64,000 nt of DNA from Paralithodes platypus (GCA_032716605.1 CM064506.1:22122612-22186611), one strand, 5' to 3'. Positions 55,604-64,000 are shown, counted from the first letter of the stretch. Numbers and translations: made by a program. The notes: generated by a model from the letters alone, not told the origin.

Positions 55604-55745
55604 CCCCTTCACCACCAATACGTAATTTTCATCCTATTCTGGCTACTATTAGACGATTTTCTTTAGTTCATATCTAATTCTACGACTCAATGGGTAAATA
55701 AGATCCTTTTAGTCTTTGGCGAGGCCATTTCACTCTGCCTGTTCG
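55600..55745 (+). mobile_element. MITE-2 copy, truncated, inserted at internal TTAA
   Basis: TTAACCCCTTCACCACCAAT, GGCTACTATTAGACGATTTT; homology fades after about 120 bp. It starts exactly in the TTAA inside the preceding copy. Confidence 0.72.
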
Positions 55746-55772
55746 AAGGTTTGGATTATAGAAATGCCTTTG

Positions 55773-55992
55773 TTAACCCTTTCTGTACCGGTGACATATT
55801 TTTTATTATAATTTGACAATGATTCGACGATAATATTCATCTTTGGAAAGACGTGTACCCATTAAAAGGCTGCAGACTGTCTGAATTAATCATTTTAGCT
55901 ACAATACATAATGTCTAAGCTTCATAAAATCCATCGTCTTAATGTAGCTGAAATCAATTAAAAAAAGACGTCACCGGTACAGAAGGGGTTAC
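55773..55992 (+). mobile_element. MITE-2 copy, complete
   Basis: 220 bp: TTAACCCTTTCTGTACCGGT on the left and ACCGGTACAGAAGGGGTTA on the right, inverted with two mismatches. The internal TTCATAAAATC region has lost the TTAA. Confidence 0.88.
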
Positions 55993-56182
55993 TCAATGAT
56001 TGAGCGAGGGGACACTGAATATCAACAATGAAATACTTAATTTTGGCGATGAAAATGATATATCAGCTGGATGAATTAAATTAATGATGCATAAATATAT
56101 ACATTTATTTGGGTTAACAATATAGTATTGCTTTAAAGAACACCCATTAAAACTATGCAGATTCATAAAACAGGAATAAGCA

Positions 56183-56700
56183 TATAGCCATCCTCTCCCT
56201 CCCACTCCCCATCCCTTCCTCCCACTCCCCGTCCCTCCCTTCCACTCCCCATCCTTCCCTCTCACTCCCCATCCCTCCCTCCCACTCCCCATCCCTCCCT
56301 CCCACTCCCCATCCCTCCCTCCCACTCCCCGTCCCTCCCTTCCACTCCCTCCCGCTCCCCATCCCTCCCTCTCCCTCCCCATCCCTCCCTCCCACTCCCC
56401 ATCCCTCCCATCCACTCCCCATCCTTCCCTCCCACTCCCCATCCCTCCCTCCCACTCCCCATACCTCCCTCCCACTCCTCGTCCCTCCTTCCCACTCCCC
56501 ATCCCTCCCTCCCACTCCCCATCCCTCCATACCACTCCCTATCCAACCATCTCACTCCCCATCTCTCCCTTCCACTCCCCACCATTCCTTCCCACTCCCC
56601 TTCCCTCCCTACCACTCCCTATCCAACCCTCCCTCTCCTCATCCCTCCCTCCCACTCCCCATCTATACCTCCCACTCCCCATCCCTCCCTCCCATACAAT
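56183..56700 (-). repeat. 20-bp C-rich minisatellite
   Basis: About 25 units of CCCTCCCTCCCACTCCCCAT, variable. The Gly/Trp/Glu-rich minus frames (GVGGRDGEWEGGM type) read the repeat in all phases. The reverse complement of the same unit forms the array at 57630-58060. Confidence 0.93.
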
Positions 56701-57011
56701 CTATTTGGAAGATACCAATCACATAATATATCTCTAGCGTTTCCTATAAGAACCAAGGCAAATTAATTTAGAATATACCTTAGACTCTTTGCAATAGTCA
56801 TCTGTTTACTATATAAAGTGGGAAGATTGTAGGCACCAATCGAGCAGTGCAGTACCCAGGGGAGGCCACATAGACATATGATAAGGAGTTGTTAGAACTC
56901 CAGTTTCATTGGCCTGACTTCCCCCACTGTTTCTAGTTGTGCCTCACCTACACAGAGAGTAATCCAGCTTACTCTCACAAACACCTCTTCCTCTTATGCA
57001 TTTCACCACAA
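56701..57011. other. No recognisable feature
   Basis: The short phrase CTACACAGAGAGTAATCCAG (56950-56990) also occurs at about 44216; it may belong to an uncharacterised repeat. Otherwise nothing. Confidence 0.4.
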
Positions 57012-57348
57012 TTAAGGGAAGGTTATTAGTTAGTTCGCTAGACCTCCATCAAGCTTAACATTACAGCCCCTAGACCCCTTTTCAAGATAAATGTTTACAT
57101 TTTTCGGTAGAAAAATTTCCCGGTCGAAGGCCGGTTCCTCTTAAATTACAGGCTCGTTATCGCTCGCCAGGAAAACATCGACACCTAAATGGCACGAAAA
57201 GTCTTAAAATTGACAGAAATGGGTCGAAAGTTCTTAAAATCGCCAAACTAATGGGGCGAACGTCTTATGATATCAAAAGCAATGGGGCTAACCATGAGGG
57301 AGAAAGGGGTCTAAGAAAAAAATCCCTCAAGTGGAAATCTCCCCTTAA
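57012..57348 (+). mobile_element. MITE-1 copy
   Basis: TTAAGGGAAGGTTATTAG at the left, AAATCTCCCCTTAA at the right. The left arm is shortened by about 35 bp. GTCGAAGGCCGGTTCCTC and GGCTCGTTATCGCTCGCC are present. Confidence 0.88.
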
Positions 57349-57625
57349 CAAGCACACCCCACCTCTTGCCAACACACCTAAATTACTTCTAATGGACCTT
57401 GATTTTGGTTTTCTATCATTTAATTATCTCTCTCAAAAAATAAAATAAAAGACACACACACACACGGAGCCAAGATTGCAAGGAAAATGGTGAATACTAG
57501 TGAACACAATACCCCCTATGGATTATCCGCAGAGGTCGAGTTTTCTGGGGATAAAGAAATGCTCTGTGAGGGGCTTTGTTGGTGTGTGGGGAGGGGGAAC
57601 TGGAAAAATGAACTGACTCGAAGGT
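57349..57625. other. No gene; short CA tract
   Basis: (CA)n at 57452-57466. Remaining sequence shows no supported feature. Confidence 0.4.
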
Positions 57626-58060
57626 AGGGGGAGGGGGATGGATTGGGAGTGGGAGGGAGGGATGGGGATTGGAAGGGAGTTGGATGGAGAGTGGGAGGGA
57701 GGGATGGGGAGTGGAAGAGGAGGTATGGAGAGTGGGAGGGAGGTATGGGGAGTGGGAGGGAGGGATGGTGAGTGGGGGGAGGGATGGGGAGTGGGAGGGA
57801 GGAATTGGGAGTGGTAGAGGGGGGAGGGGGAGTGGGAGGGAAGGATGGTGAGTGGGAGGGAGGGATGGGGAGTGGGAGGGGTGATAGGGAGTAGAAGGGA
57901 GGGATGGGGAGTTGGGGGGAGGGATTGAGAGTGGGAGGGAGGGAGGGATGGGGAGTGAGAGGGAGGGATGAGGAGTGGGAGGGGGAGGGTGGGAGAGGGA
58001 TGGGGAATAGGAGGGAGGGATGGGGAGTGGGGGAGGAGAGATGGGGAGTGGGAGATCTTG
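57626..58060 (+). repeat. 20-bp G-rich minisatellite (inverse of 56183-56700)
   Basis: AGTGGGAGGGAGGGATGGGG units with much length variation, the complementary orientation of the array about 0.9 kb upstream. Pro/Ser/His-rich minus frames are repeat translations. Confidence 0.93.
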
Positions 58061-58124
58061 GGAATATGGGCTGTAAAACAAAAACATGGGCTCATTGGGG
58101 GTCTTGTTTTTTGTTGTTTTCTTT

Positions 58125-58190
58125 TTCTTTTCCCCTAGCTTGATAGGGGTCTAGGGAGCAAACGAATCCCCCCCCCCCCCCCTCCCACAC
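58125..58190 (-). mobile_element. MITE-1 edge fragment and poly-C
   Basis: AGCTTGATAGGGGTCTAGGG and AGCAAAC match the family edge; a C run of about 14 follows. Confidence 0.6.
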
Positions 58191-58282
58191 ACGTTGAAAT
58201 AAATAATTGACTAAACAATAGGTCAATCGTCACTTACTGTAGGTATTATAATGACACCAATTATCTTGATATCTTTATTGGT

Positions 58283-58709
58283 TTAACCCATTCATGATCC
58301 AATAAACATTTCTTTTCTGTTTTCTGGCTATTATTAGACGATTTAATTTATTATCAGTAAGGATATATGGAAGTCAGAGGGTTTATTGAGATAGTCTTTG
58401 CTCTAATATTTCCCACAGATCCCTCTTAACCCCTTCTGTATCGGTGCCATCTTCTTAGCTTTATTCTGGCTACTTTTAGACGATTTTATGCAATTTAAAA
58501 AGGGCCCACAGCAATTTACAGGCTTCGAACTATCTCACTTAACCTCTACTACTGCCACAGATCCTTCTTAAACTGCACAAAAGCGTCTAAACATAGCTAG
58601 ACTCAAACCAATTAGACGCCACCGGTATAGAAGGGGTTAAAGTATATAAAATCGTCCAATGATTGCCAAAATATACTATCAAAATGAGTCACAATCTTCA
58701 AAGGGTTAA
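58283..58709 (+). mobile_element. MITE-2 outer copy split by a second MITE-2
   Basis: The left part TTAACCCATTCATGATCC...CACAGATCCCTCTTAA (58283-58429) and right part TTAAAGTATATAAAATCGTC...CTTCAAAGGGTTAA (58637-58709) rejoin to a normal 215-bp element once the inner copy and one TTAA are removed. The split lies at the internal TTCTTAAACTGCATAAAAT-type site. Confidence 0.88.
58426..58640 (+). mobile_element. MITE-2 inner copy with TTAA target duplication
   Basis: 215 bp: TTAACCCCTTCTGTATCGGT at the left, ACCGGTATAGAAGGGGTTAA at the right. TTAA is present once at each edge, inside the outer MITE-2, giving an exact TTAA duplication. Non-coding; its arms could fold back on each other over much of the length (AGACGATTTTATGCA against TGCACAAAAGCGTCT). 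Confidence 0.92.
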
Positions 58710-58808
58710 TTATGCCAGCGGGAACATCAGTGTCAGCAGCGCACATAAATTATGAAATTAATTAGCTAAAGTTAATAAATATGTCCACGCCATATCCCGC
58801 TCCTGATA

Positions 58809-59018
58809 TTAACCCTTTCTGTACCGGTGACATCCTTCTCATTATAATCTGGCAACTATTAGACAATTTTATTCAGCTTTGGAAGGATGTATATCAATTA
58901 GAAGGCTACAACCTATCTCAATTGGTTCTTGTAGCTACCATATATCCTTCCTAAGGTTCATAAAATCATCTAAATGTAGCTAGAATATAATTGACGTGGG
59001 CGATACAGAAGGGGTTAT
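58809..59018 (+). mobile_element. MITE-2 copy, complete
   Basis: 210 bp from TTAACCCTTTCTGTACCGGT to GGCGATACAGAAGGGGTTA; the last base of the right TTAA is changed. Confidence 0.87.
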
Positions 59019-59125
59019 AAGTTGGGTGGAATGGGTTTGGTTCATCGACATATATTGGTTCTGCTATCCTTTCCTTCTACTTTCTCTTCCTTTCCTTCCA
59101 CTTTTCCTTCCTTTCCCTCCACTTT

Positions 59126-59160
59126 TAAGCCTGATGGAGGTCTAGGGAGGAAACTATACT
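59126..59160 (-). mobile_element. MITE-1 edge fragment
   Basis: TAAGCCTGATGGAGGTCTAG and GGAGGAAACTA match the family edge only. Confidence 0.6.
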
Positions 59161-59282
59161 GTACACAAAGGATAATATAAATACTTTAACTTCAGCAGGT
59201 AGGATTTTTGCTCAGTAGGAATTGAGGGGAGTGATTTATTTATCTATGTATATATTTATGTATTTATTTAATGATTTAGTTA

Positions 59283-59352
59283 GTGTTTAGTAGAGTTTGA
59301 GAGTGGATTTGTTTAGTTGACAGTTAAGCCATGGTTCCTGAGGTCGTTGAGG
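59283..59352 (-). repeat. Partial, decayed duplicate of the lyase exon 3' end
   Basis: TTTGAGAGTGGATTTGTTTA, GTTGACAGTTAAGCCATGGT and TCCTGAGGTCGTTGAGG parallel the sequence around the downstream exon's stop codon (59412-59470: TTTGAGAATGGATTTGCTTA, TAGACGTTGAGGCCGAGGTT, CTTGAGGTCGTGCTTGA). A local tandem duplication about 130 bp apart, no longer coding. Confidence 0.65.
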
Positions 59353-59431
59353 CGGTGAGGAGATTGATATATTTATAAATTTATTTATTTATTTAGTTAG
59401 TTTGAATTTGAGAGTTTGAGAATGGATTTGC

Positions 59432-59586
59432 TTAGTAGACGTTGAGGCCGAGGTTCTTGAGGTCGTGCTTGAAGTTGGCAGTCATCTGGGGCGTGTAGGG
59501 CTTGACAGGGGGGCGTACTGGGCCCATGTCCACCCCCGTCAGGAGGGTACAGGCGGTTTTAACGCCGGCCACGGTGAATCCTTTGG
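59432..59586 (-). CDS. NPL: Last coding exon of an N-acetylneuraminate lyase-like gene (partial)
   Basis: 155 bp, minus strand. A strong acceptor (pyrimidine-rich tract then CTCCTGCAG) precedes the exon, which begins with two bases completing a codon. It encodes 50 residues starting KGFTVAGVKTACTLLTGVDM, followed by GPVRPPVKPYTPQ, and ends NLGLNVY-TAA. The G-x-x-MGP-x-R-x-P motif after an amphipathic helix is the C-terminal signature of the DHDPS/N-acetylneuraminate lyase TIM-barrel family; LLTGVDMGPVRPP is closer to animal sialic-acid lyases than to 4-hydroxy-2-oxoglutarate aldolase, the main alternative. The enzyme splits N-acetylneuraminate into pyruvate and N-acetylmannosamine in the cytosol; the catalytic Tyr and Lys would be in earlier exons. 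GC-rich third positions stand out from the repeats. Several AATAAA-type signals (TTTATT on plus, 59370-59395) lie downstream. Upstream exons were not found before 64000. Confidence 0.72.
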
Positions 59587-59659
59587 CTGCAGGAGAGAAG
59601 GTGGTGAGTGAGTGTGTGAGTGTGAGTTTGAGGATATGAGAGGGAGAGAAACAGATCTA
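59587..59659 (-). other. Intron edge upstream of the lyase exon
   Basis: Read on the minus strand this is a pyrimidine-rich tract (CTCAAACTCACACTCACACA) running into the acceptor. The plus motif GTGAGTTTGAGGATATGAGA recurs in the GA-rich region at 60380-60660, so the tract is linked to that repeat. Confidence 0.6.
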
Positions 59660-59765
59660 TATATATTCAGACACATATCCCATAGATGGGGGTAGCCAAA
59701 TCGAGACAGACCTTAAACAGGGACAACCTAAAAAAAAAAAAAAAAAAAAAAAAAAACACACACAC
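59660..59765 (+). mobile_element. SINE tail with long poly(A)
   Basis: CCCATAGATGGGGGTAGCCA, AATCGAGACAGACCTTAAAC, AGGGACAACCT then about 26 A and an ACAC tail. Shares its body with 45652-45735 and 42985-43060. Confidence 0.75.
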
Positions 59766-59779
59766 TCATAAACAAAACA

Positions 59780-60310
59780 CATATTCACACACATCTAGGT
59801 CACCCAGAAAACCCAGAGACCCAGACCCCTTTGGGGTCTCCAGCAAGATTCACAGATCCCAGACCTCCCGGCGAGGTTCCAGTCTTAGCAGGCAAAAATG
59901 CAGCGAAGCAAGCGCTACCACCACAAGCCTGCCCACCACGCATCCAGGTGTATCCCTCAAATATACCGGCTCTCCGGGCCAGGTGCCTGGCGGACTATTA
60001 TCTAGTCCAACTGGCGCACTCCCAAACGACCGCATTATCACTCATCTATTCACAAACATTCTCCATTCATTCTTATTTTATACCACATCTTTTGCCTGAT
60101 TTATAGTTATTCCTCTATCTTCCAACGCTTGTACTACACATTTTCTCCATCTCAATGGAGGTCTTCCTACCCCTCTACCTCCCCTTGTATCTGACTCACA
60201 TAATCTCTCTGTAAGCCTTTCATCTTCCATTCAGTCAACATGTCCATACCAGCACAACACCCTTCTGTCCACTCTGGCCGACAAAATTTGTTCCTGCTGC
60301 CCCGCTCTCC
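59780..60310 (-). pseudogene. RTE-like LINE, C-terminal reverse-transcriptase end
   Basis: Minus-strand translation from about 60300 includes VDRRVLCWYGHVD, a TGA stop, then MEDERLTERLCESDTRGG and GVGRPPLRWRKCVVQALEDR, ending near 60100. The pattern R-W-x-GHV-x-R-M ... GRPP-x-RW is the usual C terminus of RTE-type and related LINE proteins. The stop falls where Arg normally precedes Met. The GC-rich 59790-60040 is probably the element's 3' part (59850-60041 frame). It is truncated at the 5' side by GA-repeat DNA. Confidence 0.75.
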
Positions 60311-60364
60311 AGTGTATTTTTTCGTTCCTCAATCTGAGACAGATACATATAGAGAATGGAAATA

Positions 60365-60393
60365 GAGAGAGTGATTGAGAGTGAGTTTGGGGG

Positions 60394-60455
<62 letters not shown>

Positions 60456-60562
60456 AGAGAGAGAGAGAGAATAAAAATAAACTAGAAAAAGAGAAAATGA
60501 GTGAGTGTGGGTTTGAGGATATAAGGAGTGAGAGAGACAGATATAGAGGAAGGAAGTGAAAA

Positions 60563-60602
<40 letters not shown>

Positions 60603-60697
60603 AAAATAAACTAGAAAAAGAGAAAATGAGTGAGTGTGGGTTTGAGGATATAAGGAGTGAGAGAGACATATAGATATAGAGGAAGGAAGTGAAAAGG

Positions 60698-60787
<90 letters not shown>

Positions 60788-60800
60788 GGGGGGGGGGGGA
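60365..60800 (+). repeat. GA microsatellites with duplicated 130-bp unit
   Basis: (GA)n at 60396-60470, 60568-60598 and 60702-60780, then a G run. The spacer AATAAAAATAAACTAGAAAA plus GTGGGTTTGAGGATATAAGG occurs twice about 130 bp apart. The 211-codon minus frame is Ser/Leu repeat translation apart from its RTE-like tail. Confidence 0.93.
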
Positions 60801-61064
60801 GAGAAGGAACAACGCCAAGTGAAATAATAATAAAATACGGTCGTAGTACATATTATATAAATACATAGAGATAAATTAATAAAACTTTCTATCCTTTACA
60901 AACTTACAGTATTGATGTTTACAGCTCCAACTTCATTATAGCCCGAAACTCGCAAGTGCTCAATTAACCAAACTCCCGATAATCATAAACCTTCGGAAAT
61001 TTGGCTTATTGCCCCGATGACTTGTGAGAACGTCATTAAAACCAGACACAAGTTTAACCAAGAG
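60801..61064. mobile_element. MITE-4 single end (about 60890-60966) in otherwise empty sequence
   Basis: ACAGCTCCAACTTCATTATA and GCCCGAAACTCGCAAGTGCTC match the right end of MITE-4; no left end is present. Confidence 0.65.
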
Positions 61065-61440
61065 TTAAGGGAAGATGGGCCATTTTTCTGGTCCCCTTTC
61101 TTCCTCATGCTTATCCCCATTAGTTTTTTGAGATTTCCAGACATTTGTCCCATTAGTTTGTCGATTCTATAACCTTTCGCCCAATTTCTTGGACAATATG
61201 AAGACCTTTCGTGCCCTTTAGGTGTCGATTTTTTGTCCTGGCAAGCGATAGCGAGCCTGTAATTGTAGAGGAACCGGCCTTCGGCTGTGACATTTTTTCT
61301 ACCGAAAAATGTGTAAATTAATCTCGTAGGAAGAGCTAATGGATGTGTTTTCAAAGTTTGATGAAGGTCTAGGGAGGAAACTAAAAAATAAATGAATCTA
61401 TAAATAAATAGACCCCAAGAAATAACCACTGTCCCCTTAA
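61065..61440 (-). mobile_element. MITE-1 copy, full length
   Basis: 376 bp: TTAAGGGAAGATGGGCC on one side and CCACTGTCCCCTTAA on the other. The two termini match different subfamily ends (compare 47348). The central CCGGCCTTCGGCTGTGAC and CTGGCAAGCGATAGCGAGCC are present. Confidence 0.92.
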
Positions 61441-61631
61441 ACTTTGCAAATTGAATCTGTCTCATCCTCCACCCGCCTCTAAGTCTATCTCCCTAAGTTG
61501 GAAGAAATCAGATAAGAAATACGTTGCCGGGAAAGTTCAGCTAGAGAGGCGAAGAAGACGTGGGCGGAGAAGCGACGATTATTTTTTGCCGTGAGCAGTA
61601 TGTGTGTATGTACTGATTGCCCTCGGGGGTC
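61441..61631. other. No recognisable feature
   Basis: Short sequence between two MITE-1 copies; no repeat or exon supported. Confidence 0.45.
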
Positions 61632-62246
61632 TTAAGGGGGGGATGGTTCAATTTTTGGCCGATTGTTTTCATATATTTAATATTTTTTCACCAACCAACT
61701 TTACTTCTAAACTCAATTCATGAAATCAACAACTACATGTGGCACTCCAGGGACTCGAACCTAGGATACTCATACCGAATTGCGTGCATTTATGCATTAC
61801 GCTATCAAGACAGGTAAATAATTATGCACAAGCCTACGATTTATTATGCAGTTTCGAATCCTGCATGTTAATCTGAGCATGTACATACATTCCAACTGTG
61901 CTATGGTAGCCTAATGTATAGACGACTGGGAGGAGTAATAATGGGGCACTTACATTTTAAGCTGTACAAAAATCCCACTAGACCCTCCTTCAAGATAAAT
62001 GTGTACATTTTTCGGTAGAAAATGTCATGGCCAAAGGCCGGTTACTCTTAAAATTACAGGCTCGCTATCACTCGCCAGGAAAAAAATCAACACCTAACTA
62101 GCACGAAACGTCTTGATATTGACAAAGAAATGGGGCGTAAAGTCTTAAAACCACTAAAATAATGGATTGAATCTAAAATCTAAAAACCATTGGAGTTAAC
62201 CACGAGGAAGAAGGGGGAACAGAAAACAGGCTCACCCCCCCTTTAA
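61632..62246 (+). mobile_element. MITE-1 copy split by a SINE
   Basis: The left end TTAAGGGGGGGATGGTTC (61632) and right end GGCTCACCCCCCCTTTAA (to 62246) bracket 615 bp. Removing about 61690-61945 leaves a normal-sized element. Confidence 0.85.
61738..61813 (-). mobile_element. tRNA-derived SINE head inside MITE-1
   Basis: Minus strand: CTTGATAGCGTAATGCATAA (A-box-like) and CCTAGGTTCGAGTCCCTGG (B box). Flanking sequence on both sides (ATGAAATCAACAACTACATG; CATACATTCCAACTGTGCTA) matches the SINE at 44390-44880. Confidence 0.75.
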
Positions 62247-62365
62247 CTTGGTCTGTATGCAACTTTTAGCGCCTTCTGAAGTGAATTGCGAGTTGTTGCA
62301 GAGTTGTTGCAGATTTGAGTTGATTGCTGTCGTTGTTGATGATTGTCGTGTTTGTTGAGCGTTAA

Positions 62366-62565
62366 GCCGGTATCAGATGAGAGCGTTTATAGTCGACATT
62401 CGATGATCAACATTTTTCTGGCATATTGATCACTGGTATCGAAAACTAGACTGATATGGTACATGTATTTAGGTCACCGAAATATTTTAGGTATTGACCT
62501 CATAGGCTGCCAGATCAGTGTTGAAGATAAATGTTGAGTGAAAAAGCACTCGTGTGATACTGGCC
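62366..62565. mobile_element. MITE-3-like diverged copy
   Basis: GCCGGTATCAGATGAGAGCG at the left and CACTCGTGTGATACTGGCC at the right are inverted repeats. The TATCGAAAACTAGACTG and AGGCTGCCAGATCAG landmarks relate it to MITE-3, but the ends have drifted. Confidence 0.72.
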
Positions 62566-62601
62566 TTACTTCATTATCTTCATTGGAGGATTTTATACAC
62601 T

Positions 62602-63237
62602 TTAACCCCTTCTATACCGGCGACGTCTTATTGGTTTGCTTCTAGCTATATTTAGACACATTTATGCAGTTTAAGAAGGATCTGTGGCAGTAGTAAGGGT
62701 TTTTGTTGTTGTTGTTGCTGTTCCCCAGTCTGCCTGGCTGAACTGCCTCAAGGCCCCGAGCAAGACCAAGGCCATAACCGAGCGCCCCACTGAACCCTCC
62801 CTGCCTACCACAATAAAGCCTGGGTGACCGAAGCTACTCCATGGCGGGGAGCTGAGGAGGGTGCAGAAACGACCGGGAAACCAAAGCCCCACCCAGGGCC
62901 CTGTGACCCTCAGCAATTATGAAGAGAAAGTTGAGGGACAAAGGACAAAATTTGACTGGGAGGTCAATCCACGGAAGAGATGCCGTCACCTGAGATCTAG
63001 AAAATATATAAGGAAAAGGAACAGTCAGAGTAAGCTATGGGTATGGCAGAGATCGCTCAGTTCTCACTCTGATAGGCCAGCCCATCACCAAAGTAGTAAA
63101 GGTTAAGCGAGATAGTTTGAAGCCTGTAAATTGTTGTGGGCCCATTTTAAACTGTATACAATCGTCTAACAGTAGCCAAAATAAAGCTAGATGTCTGTTG
63201 AACTTGATATAGATGCAGAAGAATTGACAGCACGAAT
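62602..63237 (+). mobile_element. MITE-2 copy split by a retroposon
   Basis: The left part TTAACCCCTTCTATACCGGC...TCTGTGGCAGTAGTAA (62602-62700) and right part AAGTAGTAAAGGTTAAGCGA...GCACGAAT (63091-63237) are colinear with other MITE-2 copies. The right terminus is decayed. Confidence 0.82.
62701..63091 (-). mobile_element. Retroposon with 12-bp target duplication and (AAC)n tail
   Basis: About 391 bp, GC-richer than its host. The 3' tail on the minus strand is (AAC)n after GGCAGACTGGGGAACAGC. It is flanked by AGTAGTAAGGGT (left) and AGTAGTAAAGGT (right), a 12-bp duplication with one mismatch. Short frames on both strands have no recognised domain. A SINE or a 5'-truncated LINE is possible. 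Confidence 0.75.
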
Positions 63238-63302
63238 TTAACCCCTTCCTTTCCATGACACTTTTTTCACCTTTGATTCTGGCTAATATTAGACGATTTT
63301 CA
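63238..63302 (+). mobile_element. MITE-2 left-end fragment
   Basis: TTAACCCCTTCCTTTCCATG to CTAATATTAGACGATTTTC, then joined without a gap to MITE-1 sequence. Confidence 0.78.
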
Positions 63303-63535
63303 AAATGTTGGTAGAACAATGTCCCAGACGAAGGCCAGTTCCTACTAAATAGCAGGCTCGCTCTCGCTCGCCAAGAAAAACTTGACACCTAAATGGCCTG
63401 AAAGGTCTTAATATTGACAAAGAAATGGGGCGAAAGGTCTTAAAATCGGCAAACTAATGGGGTGAACGTCTTAAAATTTCATAAAGGGACTAAGCATGAG
63501 GGAGAAAGGGGTCCAGAAAAAAAAACTCTCCTTAA
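63303..63535 (+). mobile_element. MITE-1 right two-thirds
   Basis: Starts inside the family at TTGGTAGAACAATGTCCCAG, then GACGAAGGCCAGTTCC, CAGGCTCGCTCTCGCTCGCC and GACTAAGCATGAGGGAGAAA, ending ACTCTCCTTAA. Confidence 0.87.
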
Positions 63536-63690
63536 TAGCTAGCAATGCATCTCCGGTTTGACCTCTGAACTACCTAAAAATACCGGCCTAGCCCCAGCTC
63601 ATCCGTATATTGTTGTTCCCGTCATTGGTCTCTCTAAAAAGGGTGGTCGGGAAAGGTACAGTTGGCCGCGTAAGTTCCGCTCCCCGTCGT
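63536..63690. other. No recognisable feature
   Basis: Short sequence between a MITE-1 and the terminal minisatellite; nothing supported. Confidence 0.45.
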
Positions 63691-64000
63691 GATCTGTCTG
63701 TCTGTGTCTCTGTGTCAATCTCACCCTATATGTCTGTTAATTTCACCCTGTCTGTCTCTGTCTGTCTGTCTGTCAATCTCACCCTGTCTGTCTGTCTGTC
63801 AATCTCACCCTGTCTGTATATGTCTGTCTGTCAATCTCACCCTGTCTGTATATGTCTGTCTGTGTGTCAATCTCACCCTGTCTGTATATGTCTGTCTGTC
63901 TGTCAATCTCACCCTGTCTGTATATGTCTGTCTGTCTGTCAATCTCACCCTGTCTGTATATGTCTGTCTATGTGTCAATCTCACCCTATCTGTATTATAT
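63691..64000 (+). repeat. CTGT-rich minisatellite (about 36-bp unit)
   Basis: CAATCTCACCCTGTCTGTAT plus ATGTCTGTCTGTCTGT recurs about every 36-38 bp from 63765 to the window end; earlier units are shorter (CTGT tetramers). It probably continues past the window. Confidence 0.9.

Noticed and set aside
55993..56535. 180-codon Gly/Trp/Glu-rich protein
   Set aside because: Reads the 20-bp minisatellite; other frames of the same array are also open.
57497..58095. Two long Pro/Ser/His-rich frames
   Set aside because: Translations of the 20-bp G-rich minisatellite on the minus strand.
60231..60866. 211-codon transmembrane-like Ser/Leu protein
   Set aside because: The hydrophobic part is (GA)n microsatellite read on the minus strand; only the last 25 residues are meaningful, as RTE-like LINE sequence.

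Overview
This is a gene-poor, repeat-dominated window from an animal nuclear genome. It looks like an arthropod and most probably a decapod crustacean. The basis is indirect: CR1-, jockey- and RTE-type LINE remnants, several families of short inverted-repeat elements, very long GA/CT, TA and CA microsatellites, and one spliced animal-type exon. The species cannot be named from the sequence, and no prokaryotic gene organisation is visible.

Layout. 1-2700 is a 30-bp minisatellite, followed by a 100-N scaffold gap (2701-2800). 2801-23015 is one large satellite block: exactly 18 units of a 147-bp satellite, a short AT-rich junction, about 15.6 kb of a 153-bp satellite, the same junction inverted, then about 12.6 units of the 147-bp satellite in the opposite orientation. 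The 153-bp array flips strand at a near-zero-loop palindrome (centre 5891) and carries a 14-unit (2,142-bp) higher-order repeat. 23 kb to 31.5 kb holds small inverted-repeat elements, GA tracts and local tandem repeats.

31.7-36.3 kb is a nearly full-length CR1-type LINE on the minus strand. ORF1 has a zinc-knuckle and SGNH esterase; ORF2 has an endonuclease and reverse transcriptase, one premature stop and an altered endonuclease motif. It apparently sits inside an older 210-bp inverted-repeat element. 36.3-64 kb is a mosaic of MITE-like families. The two commonest have TTAA at both ends, called here MITE-1 (about 370 bp, more than 20 copies or pieces) and MITE-2 (about 215 bp, about 15 copies or pieces). 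They are mixed with tRNA-like SINE pieces, LINE fragments, minisatellites and microsatellites.

Host coding sequence: the only well-supported host exon is a terminal coding exon at 59432-59586 on the minus strand. It resembles the C terminus of an N-acetylneuraminate lyase-like protein, and its upstream exons must lie beyond 64,000 or in sequence I could not recognise. A weaker exon candidate, possibly Ig-like, lies near 52.2 kb. Most other open frames are translations of tandem repeats and are not called as genes. Insertion order can be read directly in several places: TTAA element inside TTAA element, Tc1-like element inside a SINE, SINE inside MITE-1, retroposon inside MITE-2. The most unusual features are the mirror-image satellite block and the TTAA element families with their tandemly multiplied terminus.
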